DNA from: Flagellimonas lutimaris
GTDB lineage: Bacteria; Bacteroidota; Bacteroidia; Flavobacteriales; Flavobacteriaceae
Reading direction: 5' to 3'
Assembly: GCF_003581615.1 (NCBI RefSeq)
Contig: NZ_QXFH01000077.1
Location: forward strand, 194,070-258,069
DNA: 64,000 nucleotides
Made by a program: the position numbers and the translations under genes. The notes under the pieces were generated by a model, which saw only the letters and a list, made by a program, of their open reading frames with translations, did not search any database and was not told where the DNA came from. This document shows, piece after piece, positions 44,001-52,658 of the stretch (position 1 is the first letter of the stretch; every line of letters begins with the position of its first letter).

Positions 44001-44666
44001 TTAAATTTCTTTCTTGGCCAAATACCAATCCACTTTTTCAAGTGTATCGTCTGCAAGTCTTTCATTAAGTTGATCTAGAGTCTTTGGAGGGGAAACGATG
44101 ACTTTGTCTCCTTTTTTCCAATCCAAAGGCATGGCAACTTTATACTCATCCGAGGTTTGTAGTGCTTCCAAGGCTCTTAAGATTTCATCCATATTCCTAC
44201 CTACGTTTAAAGGATAGTACATGATCAATCTGATTTTTTTAGCTGGATCGATAAAGAAAACAGCCCGTACTGCTGCAGTTTCACTTTCGTTGGGTTGAAG
44301 CATTCCGTACAATTTGGATACCTTCATGTCCAAATCTGCAATAATTGGGAAATCGAAGTATACACCCGTGTTTTCCCTTACATTTTGAACCCAACCCAAG
44401 TGGGCGTGGATACTGTCAATACTTAAACCAAGAAGTTCGGTATTTAAGGCATCAAATTCGCCCTTTCTTTGTGCGAACCCGCTCATTTCTGTCGTACAAA
44501 CAGGAGTAAAATCCGCAGGATGGGAGAACATTACGGTCCATTTATCCTTCGCAAATTCCGATAATTTTATTTTCCCCTTTGTGGTTACTGCTTCAAAATC
44601 TGGAGCCATATCTCCAATTCGGGGCATTTGATTTACTTTTTCGTTTTCTGAATAAGAATTTTCCAT
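44001..44666 (-). CDS. 1-Cys peroxiredoxin (Prx6-like)
   Basis: A 221-residue Prx6-type peroxiredoxin that reduces hydrogen and alkyl peroxides. The peroxidatic Cys57 lies in HPADFTPVCTTE, with the conserved LLGLSIDS and a C-terminal arm (MPLDWKKGDKVIVSPP) typical of 1-Cys members; no resolving cysteine is seen. It starts at ATG 44666. The promoter contains a palindrome (44735-44748) placed 29.5 bp from a -7-like box, so a Crp/Fnr-type activator is likely. It is followed by the MBL-rhodanese gene. Confidence 0.93.
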   Translation of the reverse strand: MENSYSENEKVNQMPRIGDMAPDFEAVTTKGKIKLSEFAKDKWTVMFSHPADFTPVCTTEMSGFAQRKGEFDALNTELLGLSIDSIHAHLGWVQNVRENTGVYFDFPIIADLDMKVSKLYGMLQPNESETAAVRAVFFIDPAKKIRLIMYYPLNVGRNMDEILRALEALQTSDEYKVAMPLDWKKGDKVIVSPPKTLDQLNERLADDTLEKVDWYLAKKEI

Positions 44667-44704
44667 AGTATTATAAGTTATATTTATTGATTTTTAATTC
44701 ATGA

Positions 44705-44748
44705 TAAAATTAACTTATAATAAAGATCTTTCCAGTAACGAATGTTAC
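44705..44748 (-). promoter_or_regulatory. GTAACnnnnGTTAC palindrome and -7 box of the peroxiredoxin gene
   Basis: GTAACGAATGTTAC (44735-44748) is a perfect 5-bp inverted repeat with a 4-base gap. On the minus strand TAATTTTA (44712 down to 44705) resembles TAnnTTTG, 29.5 bp from the centre. The spacing equals that of the TGATnnnnATCA sites, so a different member of the Crp/Fnr family may bind. Confidence 0.6.
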
Positions 44749-44801
44749 ACTACGGGACTTTAACGGAGGTTTAACGCTTGCACAGGCTCTAATTCAATAT
44801 A

Positions 44802-45497
44802 CTATTTATTAAAGATAAAGTCAACCGCCATTTGCGCATGTAAATTGGTTGTAGCTAAGGTTGGAATGTCAACATCTTCTTGTTGTATCAGCAAAGGTAA
44901 TTCTGTACAACCTAAAATTATTCCATCTGCACCTCTTGCCTTAAGCAATTCAATTTGTTGTATAAAAAAATGTTTGGCTGCATCAGAGAATGTTCCCTGT
45001 GTAAGTTCTTTGGACACATATTCATGCGCTTGGGGAACAAACTCTTCTTCGGGGATTATAGTTTCGATATCATAATTGTTCTTCAAGAATTTAGGAATAA
45101 AGCTTCCAGTCATTGTTGGCTTGTTACCCAAAAGGCCTAGTTTTTTTAATCCCAGTTTTTGCGCTTCTTTTCCTGTGGCATCTGCAATGTGCAGAATGGG
45201 AATATCAATTTTAGGTTGTACAAAATCATATACCATATGTGGGGTATTGGCACAAATAACGACGGCTTTGGCACCAGCTGCTTGAAGTTTTAAGGAAGTG
45301 TCCAAATACTTCGCGTTGATTTTCTCTTTGTTCTGTTCCCTCATCAATTCAATGTTGATACTATGTATGATCAAGGGAGGGTTTGCCCAATCACCGATTT
45401 TTTTTGAGGCCAATTGATTGATGAGTTTGTAGTATTCAATAGTGGAGTGCCAAGAAGTACCTCCAATCATTCCCAAAGTATTCATGCTTTTTGTCAT
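44802..45497 (-). CDS. Aspartate/glutamate racemase family protein
   Basis: A 231-residue racemase-fold protein. It begins GMIGGTSWHSTIEYYKLIN and has the two catalytic cysteines in CANTPHM (about 82) and LGCTELPLL (near 195). This is the aspartate-racemase branch (YgeA/RacD-like). It may make D-aspartate or act on another D-amino acid. It is the last gene of the island on the minus strand and has no FNR-like site with the right geometry. Confidence 0.88.
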   Translation of the reverse strand: MTKSMNTLGMIGGTSWHSTIEYYKLINQLASKKIGDWANPPLIIHSINIELMREQNKEKINAKYLDTSLKLQAAGAKAVVICANTPHMVYDFVQPKIDIPILHIADATGKEAQKLGLKKLGLLGNKPTMTGSFIPKFLKNNYDIETIIPEEEFVPQAHEYVSKELTQGTFSDAAKHFFIQQIELLKARGADGIILGCTELPLLIQQEDVDIPTLATTNLHAQMAVDFIFNK

Positions 45498-45776
45498 TTT
45501 TTTAAAAAATTATCAATGATATTGTAACAATTTACAGAAAAGTGATACAAAAAAGATGAGGAGATGGTTTTTATTGAATAATGATGAATTAAAAAGAAAA
45601 AATCAACCCTTTCTTTTGTGAGTAGTTAAATAGAACCCTTCTTCTGGTATTTTAGGTTAAAATTAACATAAAGCTAAAAAAGCACTACTTAATTTTAAGA
45701 ACCATGGATTTGAACAAATTAATCTTAATAGATACCTATCCTTTATTAACTCAAAGTAAAATCAAATAACTAACAT

Positions 45777-47417
45777 ATGAAAAGAAGAGATTTTGTACAG
45801 TACGCTGGTATGGGTGCAGGGGCCATGATGATGCCCTCGCTTCTTTTGGGGAACGATATTCCCGCAGAAGCGTTACTCGAACCAGGTATGGATACCGTAC
45901 TTAAAAAGAAAATGGCCGACGTTGCCCTTAATACGGCAAAGTCCATGGGAGCTACCTATGCAGATGCCAGAATAGGAAGATATTTGAACCAATATGTATT
46001 CACTCGAGAGGATAAGGTTCAAAATGTAGTAAACACCGAATCGTTCGGAATTGGTATCCGAGTGATTGCCAACGGTACTTGGGGTTTTTCATCCACTAAC
46101 GATGTAACCGAAGATGGTATTAAAAAGGCCACGCAACATGCTGTAGCCATTGCGAAGGCAAATTCCAAAATTCAAAAGGAACCCGTTGTTTTGGCCCCTG
46201 TTGAATCCTACGGAGAAGTTTCTTGGAAAACTCCAATAAAAAAGGACTTCAAAGAAGTACCTATCTCGGAAAAAGTTGATTTGCTTTTGAGTGCAAACGG
46301 GGCAGCCATGGAAAATGGAGCCAACTTTGTGAACTCCGCACTTTTTATGGTGAATGAACAGAAATATTTCGCCTCTACTGATGGTTCTTACATCGATCAA
46401 GATGTACACCGAATTTGGCCAACATTTAATGTTACAGCCATTGACCGTCAAGCTGGAAAATTCAAGAGTCGTCAGGCATTTAGCGCTCCAATGGGTATGG
46501 GTTATGAGTATATGGATGGTTTGGAATCCGAAAAGCTTTCAGGTCCAGAGGGTATTAAACTGTACAATAGAAGTTATGATATTGTAGAAGATGCTACCAT
46601 GGCCGCTAAACAAGCCAAGCAGAAACTGACTGCAAAATCGGTTGAAGCTGGTAAGTATGACCTGGTTCTGGAACCAAATCACCTTGGTCTGACCATTCAC
46701 GAGTCTGTAGGACATCCATTGGAATTGGACCGTGTACTTGGTTATGAGGCCAATTATGCAGGAACCAGTTTTGCAACAATGGATAAATGGGAATCCAAAA
46801 ACTTTAATTACGGAAGTGATATCGTGAACATTGTTGCCGATAAAACACAAGTAGGATCTCTAGGCGCCGTGGGTTATGATGATGAAGGTGTGAAAACCAA
46901 AAAATGGGATTTGATAAGAAATGGAACCTTGGTAAACTATCAAGCTATTCGTGACCAAGTTCATATGATTGATCAAAATGAATCGCACGGATGCTGTTAT
47001 GCCCAAAGTTGGGAAGATGTGCAGTTCCAGCGTATGCCCAATGTTTCTTTGGAACCAGGAAAGGAAAAATACTCCTTGCAAGATATGATCAAGGATGTGG
47101 ACAAAGGAATATACATTCTAGGCCGTGGTTCTTACTCCATTGACCAACAACGTTACAACTTCCAGTTTGGTGGAACTTTGTTCTACGAAATTAAGGATGG
47201 TGAGATTGTAGGTATGCTCGACGACGTAGCTTATCAATCCAATACACAGGAATTCTGGAATTCTTGTGCAAAAATCTGTGATAAGGACGACTACAGGTTA
47301 TTCGGTTCCTTCTTTGATGGTAAAGGGCAGCCTTCACAGGTAAGTGCCGTTTCTCACGGTAGTTCAACATCAAGATTTAATGGAATCAATGTAATTAATA
47401 CAGGTAGGACCATTTAA
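45777..47417 (+). CDS. TldD-family metallopeptidase with Tat-like signal
   Basis: A 546-residue TldD-like zinc protease. The N terminus KRRDFVQYAGMGAGAMMMPS has twin arginines, a hydrophobic stretch and small residues, as in Tat signals. The zinc motif HESVGH (His308-Glu309-His313, HExxxH) is followed by a region with DDEGVKTKKWDLIRNG and a third ligand near ESHGCCYAQ. Its partner, encoded 27 bases downstream, is TldE-like. Such pairs degrade unfolded peptides or mature modified peptides. The odd point is export of one subunit when the partner has no signal. Confidence 0.9.
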   Translation: MKRRDFVQYAGMGAGAMMMPSLLLGNDIPAEALLEPGMDTVLKKKMADVALNTAKSMGATYADARIGRYLNQYVFTREDKVQNVVNTESFGIGIRVIANGTWGFSSTNDVTEDGIKKATQHAVAIAKANSKIQKEPVVLAPVESYGEVSWKTPIKKDFKEVPISEKVDLLLSANGAAMENGANFVNSALFMVNEQKYFASTDGSYIDQDVHRIWPTFNVTAIDRQAGKFKSRQAFSAPMGMGYEYMDGLESEKLSGPEGIKLYNRSYDIVEDATMAAKQAKQKLTAKSVEAGKYDLVLEPNHLGLTIHESVGHPLELDRVLGYEANYAGTSFATMDKWESKNFNYGSDIVNIVADKTQVGSLGAVGYDDEGVKTKKWDLIRNGTLVNYQAIRDQVHMIDQNESHGCCYAQSWEDVQFQRMPNVSLEPGKEKYSLQDMIKDVDKGIYILGRGSYSIDQQRYNFQFGGTLFYEIKDGEIVGMLDDVAYQSNTQEFWNSCAKICDKDDYRLFGSFFDGKGQPSQVSAVSHGSSTSRFNGINVINTGRTI

Positions 47418-47444
47418 GGTTTATTCAAATTAAATAATAAGACA

Positions 47445-48761
47445 ATGGCTATATATACAAAAGAAGAAGCAAAAATGATTTTGGAAAAAGCTTTGAGTTT
47501 TTCCAAGGCCGATGCCTGCGAAATAAACCTCAGTGGAAGTAATAGTGGAAATATCCGGTACGCTAGAAATACGGTGTCTACAGCAGGGTATAGATCAACC
47601 CAAAGTTTGGTAGTGCAATCTAGTTTTGGTAAAAAAGTGGGTACAGCAACTATAGATGAATTTGATGATGCATCATTGGAAAAAGTAGTGCGAAGAGCAG
47701 AAGAACTTGCTCAGCTATCACCAGAGAATCCTGAATTTATGCCGCCTTTGGGACCTCAAGAATACGATGAGGCAATCACTTACAAAGAGGCTACGGCAAA
47801 TGTAAGCCCCGAGTATAGAGCAGAAGTGGCCAACAGCAGTATTGTTCCCGCAGCGGCCAAAGATGTGACCGCAGCAGGTTTCTTGGACGATTCGGCCCAG
47901 TTTTCGGCTATGATTAATTCTAACGGCCTGTTCGCTTATAATAAATCCACCGATGTGGACTTTACTGTGACTATGCGTACCAACGATGGTACAGGTTCCG
48001 GTTGGGTGACAAGGGATTACAACGACATCTCCAAATTCGATGCTGACGAAGCATCAAAAACGGCGATAGATAAAGCGGTATTGTCCAAGGAGGCACGAGC
48101 GATTGAACCAGGTAAATACACAGTTATTTTGGAACCTGCAGCATCGGTTGGCCTATTGCGAAATATGTTCCGATCTTTTGATGCAAGGTCAGCAGATGAA
48201 GGAAGAAGTTTTATGTCAGCTGCAGATGGTGGTAATAAATTGGGACAGAAAATTGTGGATGAAAGGGTAAATATTTGGTCCGATCCTTTACATCCAGATG
48301 CCCCAACCTCTACCTGGAATGGAGCAGGACAACCTCTAAAGAAAACAAGCTGGATAGAAAATGGAGTCGTAAAAAACTTGGCGTACAGTCGTTATTGGGC
48401 AGAACAGAAAGGTGTGAACCCTGTTCCTTTCCCAAGCAACGGAATTATGGCCGGTGGAGACGAAAGCCTGGAGGATATGATCAAGGGAACCAAAAAAGGT
48501 ATTTTGGTGACACGCTTTTGGTATATAAGAAGTGTGGATCCACAGACCTTATTGTACACAGGTTTGACCAGAGACGGAACTTTTTATATCGAAAACGGGC
48601 AAATTAAGTTCCCGGTTAAAAACTTCAGATTCAATGAGAGCCCGATTATCATGTTGAATAATTTGGAATCTCTAGGACAACAAGTACGCGTCAACGGTAA
48701 CTTAATACCCTATATGAAGATTCGTGACTTTACGTTCACCAGTCTCTCAGACGCGGTATAA
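47445..48761 (+). CDS. TldE/PmbA-family protein
   Basis: A 438-residue TldE-like subunit. It has the family start (EEAKMILEKALSFSKADACEINL) and the C-terminal conserved parts GIMAGGDESLEDMIKGTKKGILV and RDGTFYIENGQIKFPVKNFRF. No HExxxH zinc motif and no signal sequence are seen. TldE proteins support the TldD protease as a heterodimer. The pair here forms its own operon, ended by a strong hairpin. Confidence 0.9.
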   Translation: MAIYTKEEAKMILEKALSFSKADACEINLSGSNSGNIRYARNTVSTAGYRSTQSLVVQSSFGKKVGTATIDEFDDASLEKVVRRAEELAQLSPENPEFMPPLGPQEYDEAITYKEATANVSPEYRAEVANSSIVPAAAKDVTAAGFLDDSAQFSAMINSNGLFAYNKSTDVDFTVTMRTNDGTGSGWVTRDYNDISKFDADEASKTAIDKAVLSKEARAIEPGKYTVILEPAASVGLLRNMFRSFDARSADEGRSFMSAADGGNKLGQKIVDERVNIWSDPLHPDAPTSTWNGAGQPLKKTSWIENGVVKNLAYSRYWAEQKGVNPVPFPSNGIMAGGDESLEDMIKGTKKGILVTRFWYIRSVDPQTLLYTGLTRDGTFYIENGQIKFPVKNFRFNESPIIMLNNLESLGQQVRVNGNLIPYMKIRDFTFTSLSDAV

Positions 48762-48778
48762 AAACAAGAATTGAAACA

Positions 48779-48819
48779 AACTGGTGGTCAGGTAATCCTT
48801 GACCGCCAGTTTTTATTTT
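48779..48819 (+). terminator. Intrinsic terminator after tldE-like gene
   Basis: AACTGGTGGTCA (48779-48790) pairs with TGACCGCCAGTT (48800-48811), one G-U pair, loop of 9, followed by TTTTATTTT. It separates the TldD/TldE unit from the DUF4159-MoxR operon. Confidence 0.88.
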
Positions 48820-48845
48820 GGTAACCATTTTAGCCTACGACCCGA

Positions 48846-49472
48846 ATGGCATTGGATAACGAATTCTTTTTTACACGATTACAATACGAATCAGGAGATT
48901 GGGATGTTGATCAGCGTATGCCCTCAAATTTGCTGAATTCCTTGGTCGAGTATACCACCCTAAAAGTGGATACACAGGAGAAGATTATCACCCTGGCCAG
49001 CGACGATATTTTTAAAAGTCCATTTTGCTATATCTCGGGCCATAAGTTGGTTCAGTTTACCAAAAAGGAACGTGAAAATTTTGAAAAATATGTCCGTAAC
49101 GGTGGGTTTATTTTTGCCGATGATTGTAATCACGATATTGACGGTCTTTTTGCCAAATCGTTCGAACGGCAAATGGAAGAAATCTTCGGTCCCGGTGAAT
49201 TACAAAAGATTCCCAATGATCATGAAATCTATACCATTTTCTTTGAATTTGATGAGGGTCCGCCTACCACTTCACAAGAACTGAACGGTTGGGGAGATGA
49301 CCTTGTGCACGATTATCTCAAGGCCATTGTGATAGATGGAAGAATTGGCGTGCTCTACAGCAACAAGGACTATGGCTGCGAATGGGATTACGATTTTAGA
49401 AATAAACGCTGGTACAAAATTGACAATACACGATTTGCGGTGAATATTGTCCTATATGCCTTAACCTCTTAA
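48846..49472 (+). CDS. DUF4159 domain protein
   Basis: A 208-residue protein matching the DUF4159 pattern: FTRLQYESGDWDVDQRMPSNLLNSLVEYT, then YVRNGGFIFADDCNH and NTRFAVNIVLYALT at the end. The fold resembles a glutamine-amidotransferase-like/periplasmic domain, and no signal is visible in this copy. It opens the operon that continues with MoxR, DUF58 and BatA-like proteins. The family is known from MoxR-linked operons but its role is not known. Confidence 0.85.
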   Translation: MALDNEFFFTRLQYESGDWDVDQRMPSNLLNSLVEYTTLKVDTQEKIITLASDDIFKSPFCYISGHKLVQFTKKERENFEKYVRNGGFIFADDCNHDIDGLFAKSFERQMEEIFGPGELQKIPNDHEIYTIFFEFDEGPPTTSQELNGWGDDLVHDYLKAIVIDGRIGVLYSNKDYGCEWDYDFRNKRWYKIDNTRFAVNIVLYALTS

Positions 49473-49482
49473 CGATACTAAT

Positions 49483-50487
49483 TTGGATAAAGAACTACAA
49501 CAAATTGCAAGTGAAGTAGAAGGGCTTTCCGAAAAGCTGACCGCCCTTAAAAAAGAAATTGGAAAAGTGATTATTGGTCAAGAAGAAACCGTTTCCCAAT
49601 TACTGATTACATTTCTTGCAGGTGGACACGCCTTGCTCGAAGGTGTTCCAGGATTGGCAAAAACTTTGATGATTCGCACACTTTCCAACGCCATCGATTT
49701 AAAATTTAAGCGGATTCAGTTTACGCCCGATTTAATGCCTTCTGATATTATAGGTACGGAAATTTTGGAAGAGGACCATTCCACGGGCAAAAAATTCTTC
49801 AAATTCAACAAAGGACCTATCTTTTCTAATATCATTTTGGCAGATGAGATTAACCGAACACCTCCAAAAACACAGGCAGCTCTTTTGGAAGCGATGCAAG
49901 AGTTTGAGGTAACCTATGGAGACAAAACATACCCTTTGGATAAACCTTTCTTTATTCTGGCCACGCAAAACCCTATTGAACAATCGGGAACCTTTGTATT
50001 GCCGGAAGCACAACAGGATAGATTCTTGCTGTACATCAAAATAGGATATCCAACAGATGAGGAGGAAACGCAAATTTTAAAAGCCACTACGGGAACCAAA
50101 AAAGCCCAATTGAATAAGGTGCTTTCTGGCGATGACATTGTAAGATTGCAACAACTGGTTCGAGAAGTTTCCATCAGCGATGGATTGATCCAATATGTGA
50201 GTGATGTAATTCGCGCCACTCGACCCGATACGACTTTGGTAGACTACGTTAAAAAATGGGTGGATTGGGGCGCAGGCCCTCGTGCAGGTCAGGCAATGAT
50301 TTTGACTGCCAAAGCTAATGCACTCTTAGAGGGCAGATTGGCGGTTACGCTGGAAGATTTACAAACGGTTGCTTTGCCGGTATTGCGGCACCGGGTGCTG
50401 GTCAACTTTAGGGCCGATGCCGAAGGAATCACCTCGGATACGGTAACCATGGAAATATTAAAAGCAGTACAATTAAGGGATAAATAA
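49483..50487 (+). CDS. MoxR family AAA+ ATPase
   Basis: A 334-residue MoxR ATPase that starts with TTG 10 bases after the previous stop; no ATG is available before the N-terminal helix. Walker A is GVPGLAKT, Walker B is LADEINRTPPKTQAALLEAMQE, and the sensor region reads ATQNPIEQSGTFVLPEAQQDRFL. MoxR proteins work with vWA-domain partners as chaperone-like complexes, and here the DUF58 gene overlaps by one base. Likely role: cell-envelope stress tolerance. Confidence 0.93.
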   Translation: MDKELQQIASEVEGLSEKLTALKKEIGKVIIGQEETVSQLLITFLAGGHALLEGVPGLAKTLMIRTLSNAIDLKFKRIQFTPDLMPSDIIGTEILEEDHSTGKKFFKFNKGPIFSNIILADEINRTPPKTQAALLEAMQEFEVTYGDKTYPLDKPFFILATQNPIEQSGTFVLPEAQQDRFLLYIKIGYPTDEEETQILKATTGTKKAQLNKVLSGDDIVRLQQLVREVSISDGLIQYVSDVIRATRPDTTLVDYVKKWVDWGAGPRAGQAMILTAKANALLEGRLAVTLEDLQTVALPVLRHRVLVNFRADAEGITSDTVTMEILKAVQLRDK

Positions 50488-51386
50488 TGGCGAAAAGGGA
50501 CTACCATGACCTTTTAAAACCTGAAGTCATCAATACCGTATCGGGCCTTAGCTTGATTTCGCGCATTGTGGTGGAAGGATATACCTCTGGTTTGCACCGG
50601 AGCAAGAGCGTGGGCCCCGGAATGGAATTCAGTCAATATCGGGGCTATGAACCTGGGGACGACCTGAGATTACTCGATTGGAAGATGTTGGCCCGTTCAG
50701 GTAGGTATTACATCAAACAATCCGAAGTGGAAAGTCACGTTACCGTCAAGTTTATTGTTGATGCGAGTGCTTCCATGGAGCACAAAGAAGACGGCATTTC
50801 CAAATTGGAATTTGCTAGGGTAATGGTCGCTTGTTTGTCTCATATGGCCCAAAAGCAAGGAGATTCTGTGGGACTTTTTGCACTCAATGAAGATGATTTT
50901 GTGAGCATTTATCCCAAAGCAGACCAAAAACACTTCAACCGATTGTTGCTCGAATTGTTGAAGATTTCCACAAAGGGGAAATGGCCCGAACTCCCTATTG
51001 CATCCAGAAGAATCCACAATAGGGGAGAAAAGGAGCTGGTGTTTTTCCTGACGGATATGTACGAAGATGTCTCCGAACTGTCCGATTTTGTAAAAAACCT
51101 GAAGACTGCCAAAAATGAGGTCGTCGTTCTTCAAATTATGTCTGGAAAAGAAATGGATTTTAATTATAAAAAGTCCGTCACTTTTGAAGATTTGGAAACT
51201 GGAGCCAAGGTCAAAGTAGATGTAAACAAAGCCAAAGTAGCCTATTTAAAAGCTTTGGATCAAAAAATAAATCAAACCAAAGAGCAATTGCTGTCCCAAG
51301 GGGTGCATTACCACCTTTTTAGAATGGATGATAACTTGGGCGAAGCATTGCAACTATTTTTAAAAGAACGAATACGATTAGTGTAA
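50487..51386 (+). CDS. DUF58 protein with vWA-like domain
   Basis: A 299-residue DUF58 protein overlapping the MoxR stop (TAATG). The family motif is in GPGMEFSQYRGYEPGDDLRLLDWK, and the vWA-like metal site (MIDAS) is FIVDASASME. No signal is visible. DUF58 proteins are the usual partner of MoxR. The next gene starts with no gap. Confidence 0.92.
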   Translation: MAKRDYHDLLKPEVINTVSGLSLISRIVVEGYTSGLHRSKSVGPGMEFSQYRGYEPGDDLRLLDWKMLARSGRYYIKQSEVESHVTVKFIVDASASMEHKEDGISKLEFARVMVACLSHMAQKQGDSVGLFALNEDDFVSIYPKADQKHFNRLLLELLKISTKGKWPELPIASRRIHNRGEKELVFFLTDMYEDVSELSDFVKNLKTAKNEVVVLQIMSGKEMDFNYKKSVTFEDLETGAKVKVDVNKAKVAYLKALDQKINQTKEQLLSQGVHYHLFRMDDNLGEALQLFLKERIRLV

Positions 51387-52658
51387 ATGGTTTTTGCAAA
51401 TCCGTCATATCTCTGGGCACTTTTGGGACTTTTGGTTCCCTTGGCCATCCATTTGTGGAGCAAAAAGGAGGCAAAGACCATAAAAATTGGAAGTATCCAG
51501 TTATTGGACGAATCCAATTCGCGGCAATCCAGCAGCATTCAATTAAATGAATGGTTACTACTATTGCTACGAATGTTTATTATTGCTTTGATTGTTTTAT
51601 TGATGGCAGGCCCACAATGGCGTACCAAAGGCAATCAAAAACAAATTACTTACATAGTTGAGGCTTCCATTGCCAATGAAGCATCCATCAGCTCTGTTTT
51701 GGATAGCTTACAAGAGGATTCCCCCGTTTTTCTATTGAAAAATGGCTTTCCTGAGTGGGAAGATGATGCCGATTATCAATCGGACAAGGAACAGCCCAAC
51801 TATTGGCAATTAGTGCAAAAAATGGATTCGTTGCGTTCGGATAGTATTGTAGTATTTACGAAGGCACTGATCAAAGGAGTCAAGTCGATGCGACCAAATA
51901 CCCAAAAGAAAATCCATTGGGTGGTTATGGAACTTGAGGAAACACAAGATAGACCCTTGCTGGCTTTTAATCGTGAATCAGGAGTTGAATTGATAACTAC
52001 TTCAAGCAACGGTAGAACAACAAAAATTTACAAAAAAGTATTGGATGAAGGTTTTAACATCAGTAACGATAGCCTTCGATTACTTTCGGAAGAACCACAA
52101 ACAGTTCCATTGAAAACATTGGATACGCTTCAAATCAATTTGTACGTGGAGGAAGGTTTTGAGCGCGAAGGAAAATATATTGAGGCATCATTCAGCGCAT
52201 TATCGACATTTTTGAAGCGTGAAATCGTTATTCACAAAGAAGATGAACCAACGAATAATCAAGCTGATTTGAATATTTGGTTGCACAATGAACCTAAGAA
52301 TGATTCAGAAGGTAAATGGTTGGTTTATCAAGAAAATCCGTTGGCCAAACAATTAATTGCATCGGGACCTCGGGAAAATTTGTTTTATCTAACATCAAGA
52401 TTGAACCCCAAAAACACGGTCGACCAACACTTGCCCGAACAGTTACTCCAAATTTTAGCGCTGGACAATGATTTAAAAGCTGTGGTGGCCAATGCAGATG
52501 CAAGACAATTGGACGAAGCTGAACTTAAACCCAATTATGTGGAACCAAAACGAAAAAGAGAGAGAGCCACTTTGCTTGATATTTCCCTCTGGGTATTCTA
52601 CATTCTCGCGGGGCTGATGATTGTTGAACGTTTGATGTCAAACTATAAAAAACAATAA
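51387..52658 (+). CDS. BatA-like membrane protein
   Basis: A 423-residue protein whose first 80 residues match the BatA N-terminal domain: FANPSYLWALLGLLVPLAIHLW and then LNEWLLLLLRMFIIALIVLLMAGPQW, two membrane helices. A last helix lies near 400-415. The middle region is a degenerate vWA-like domain (VVFTKALIKGVKSMRPN). It does not keep a MIDAS motif, so ligand binding is doubtful. The gene abuts DUF58 and overlaps the next by one base. Confidence 0.85.
   Translation: MVFANPSYLWALLGLLVPLAIHLWSKKEAKTIKIGSIQLLDESNSRQSSSIQLNEWLLLLLRMFIIALIVLLMAGPQWRTKGNQKQITYIVEASIANEASISSVLDSLQEDSPVFLLKNGFPEWEDDADYQSDKEQPNYWQLVQKMDSLRSDSIVVFTKALIKGVKSMRPNTQKKIHWVVMELEETQDRPLLAFNRESGVELITTSSNGRTTKIYKKVLDEGFNISNDSLRLLSEEPQTVPLKTLDTLQINLYVEEGFEREGKYIEASFSALSTFLKREIVIHKEDEPTNNQADLNIWLHNEPKNDSEGKWLVYQENPLAKQLIASGPRENLFYLTSRLNPKNTVDQHLPEQLLQILALDNDLKAVVANADARQLDEAELKPNYVEPKRKRERATLLDISLWVFYILAGLMIVERLMSNYKKQ

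Noticed and set aside
45523-45536. TGTAACAATTTACA palindrome upstream of the racemase-like gene as a third GTAAC-type operator
   Set aside because: The arms are shifted by one base against GTAACnnnnGTTAC, and a -7 box at the usual distance would overlap the start codon of the gene at 45497.
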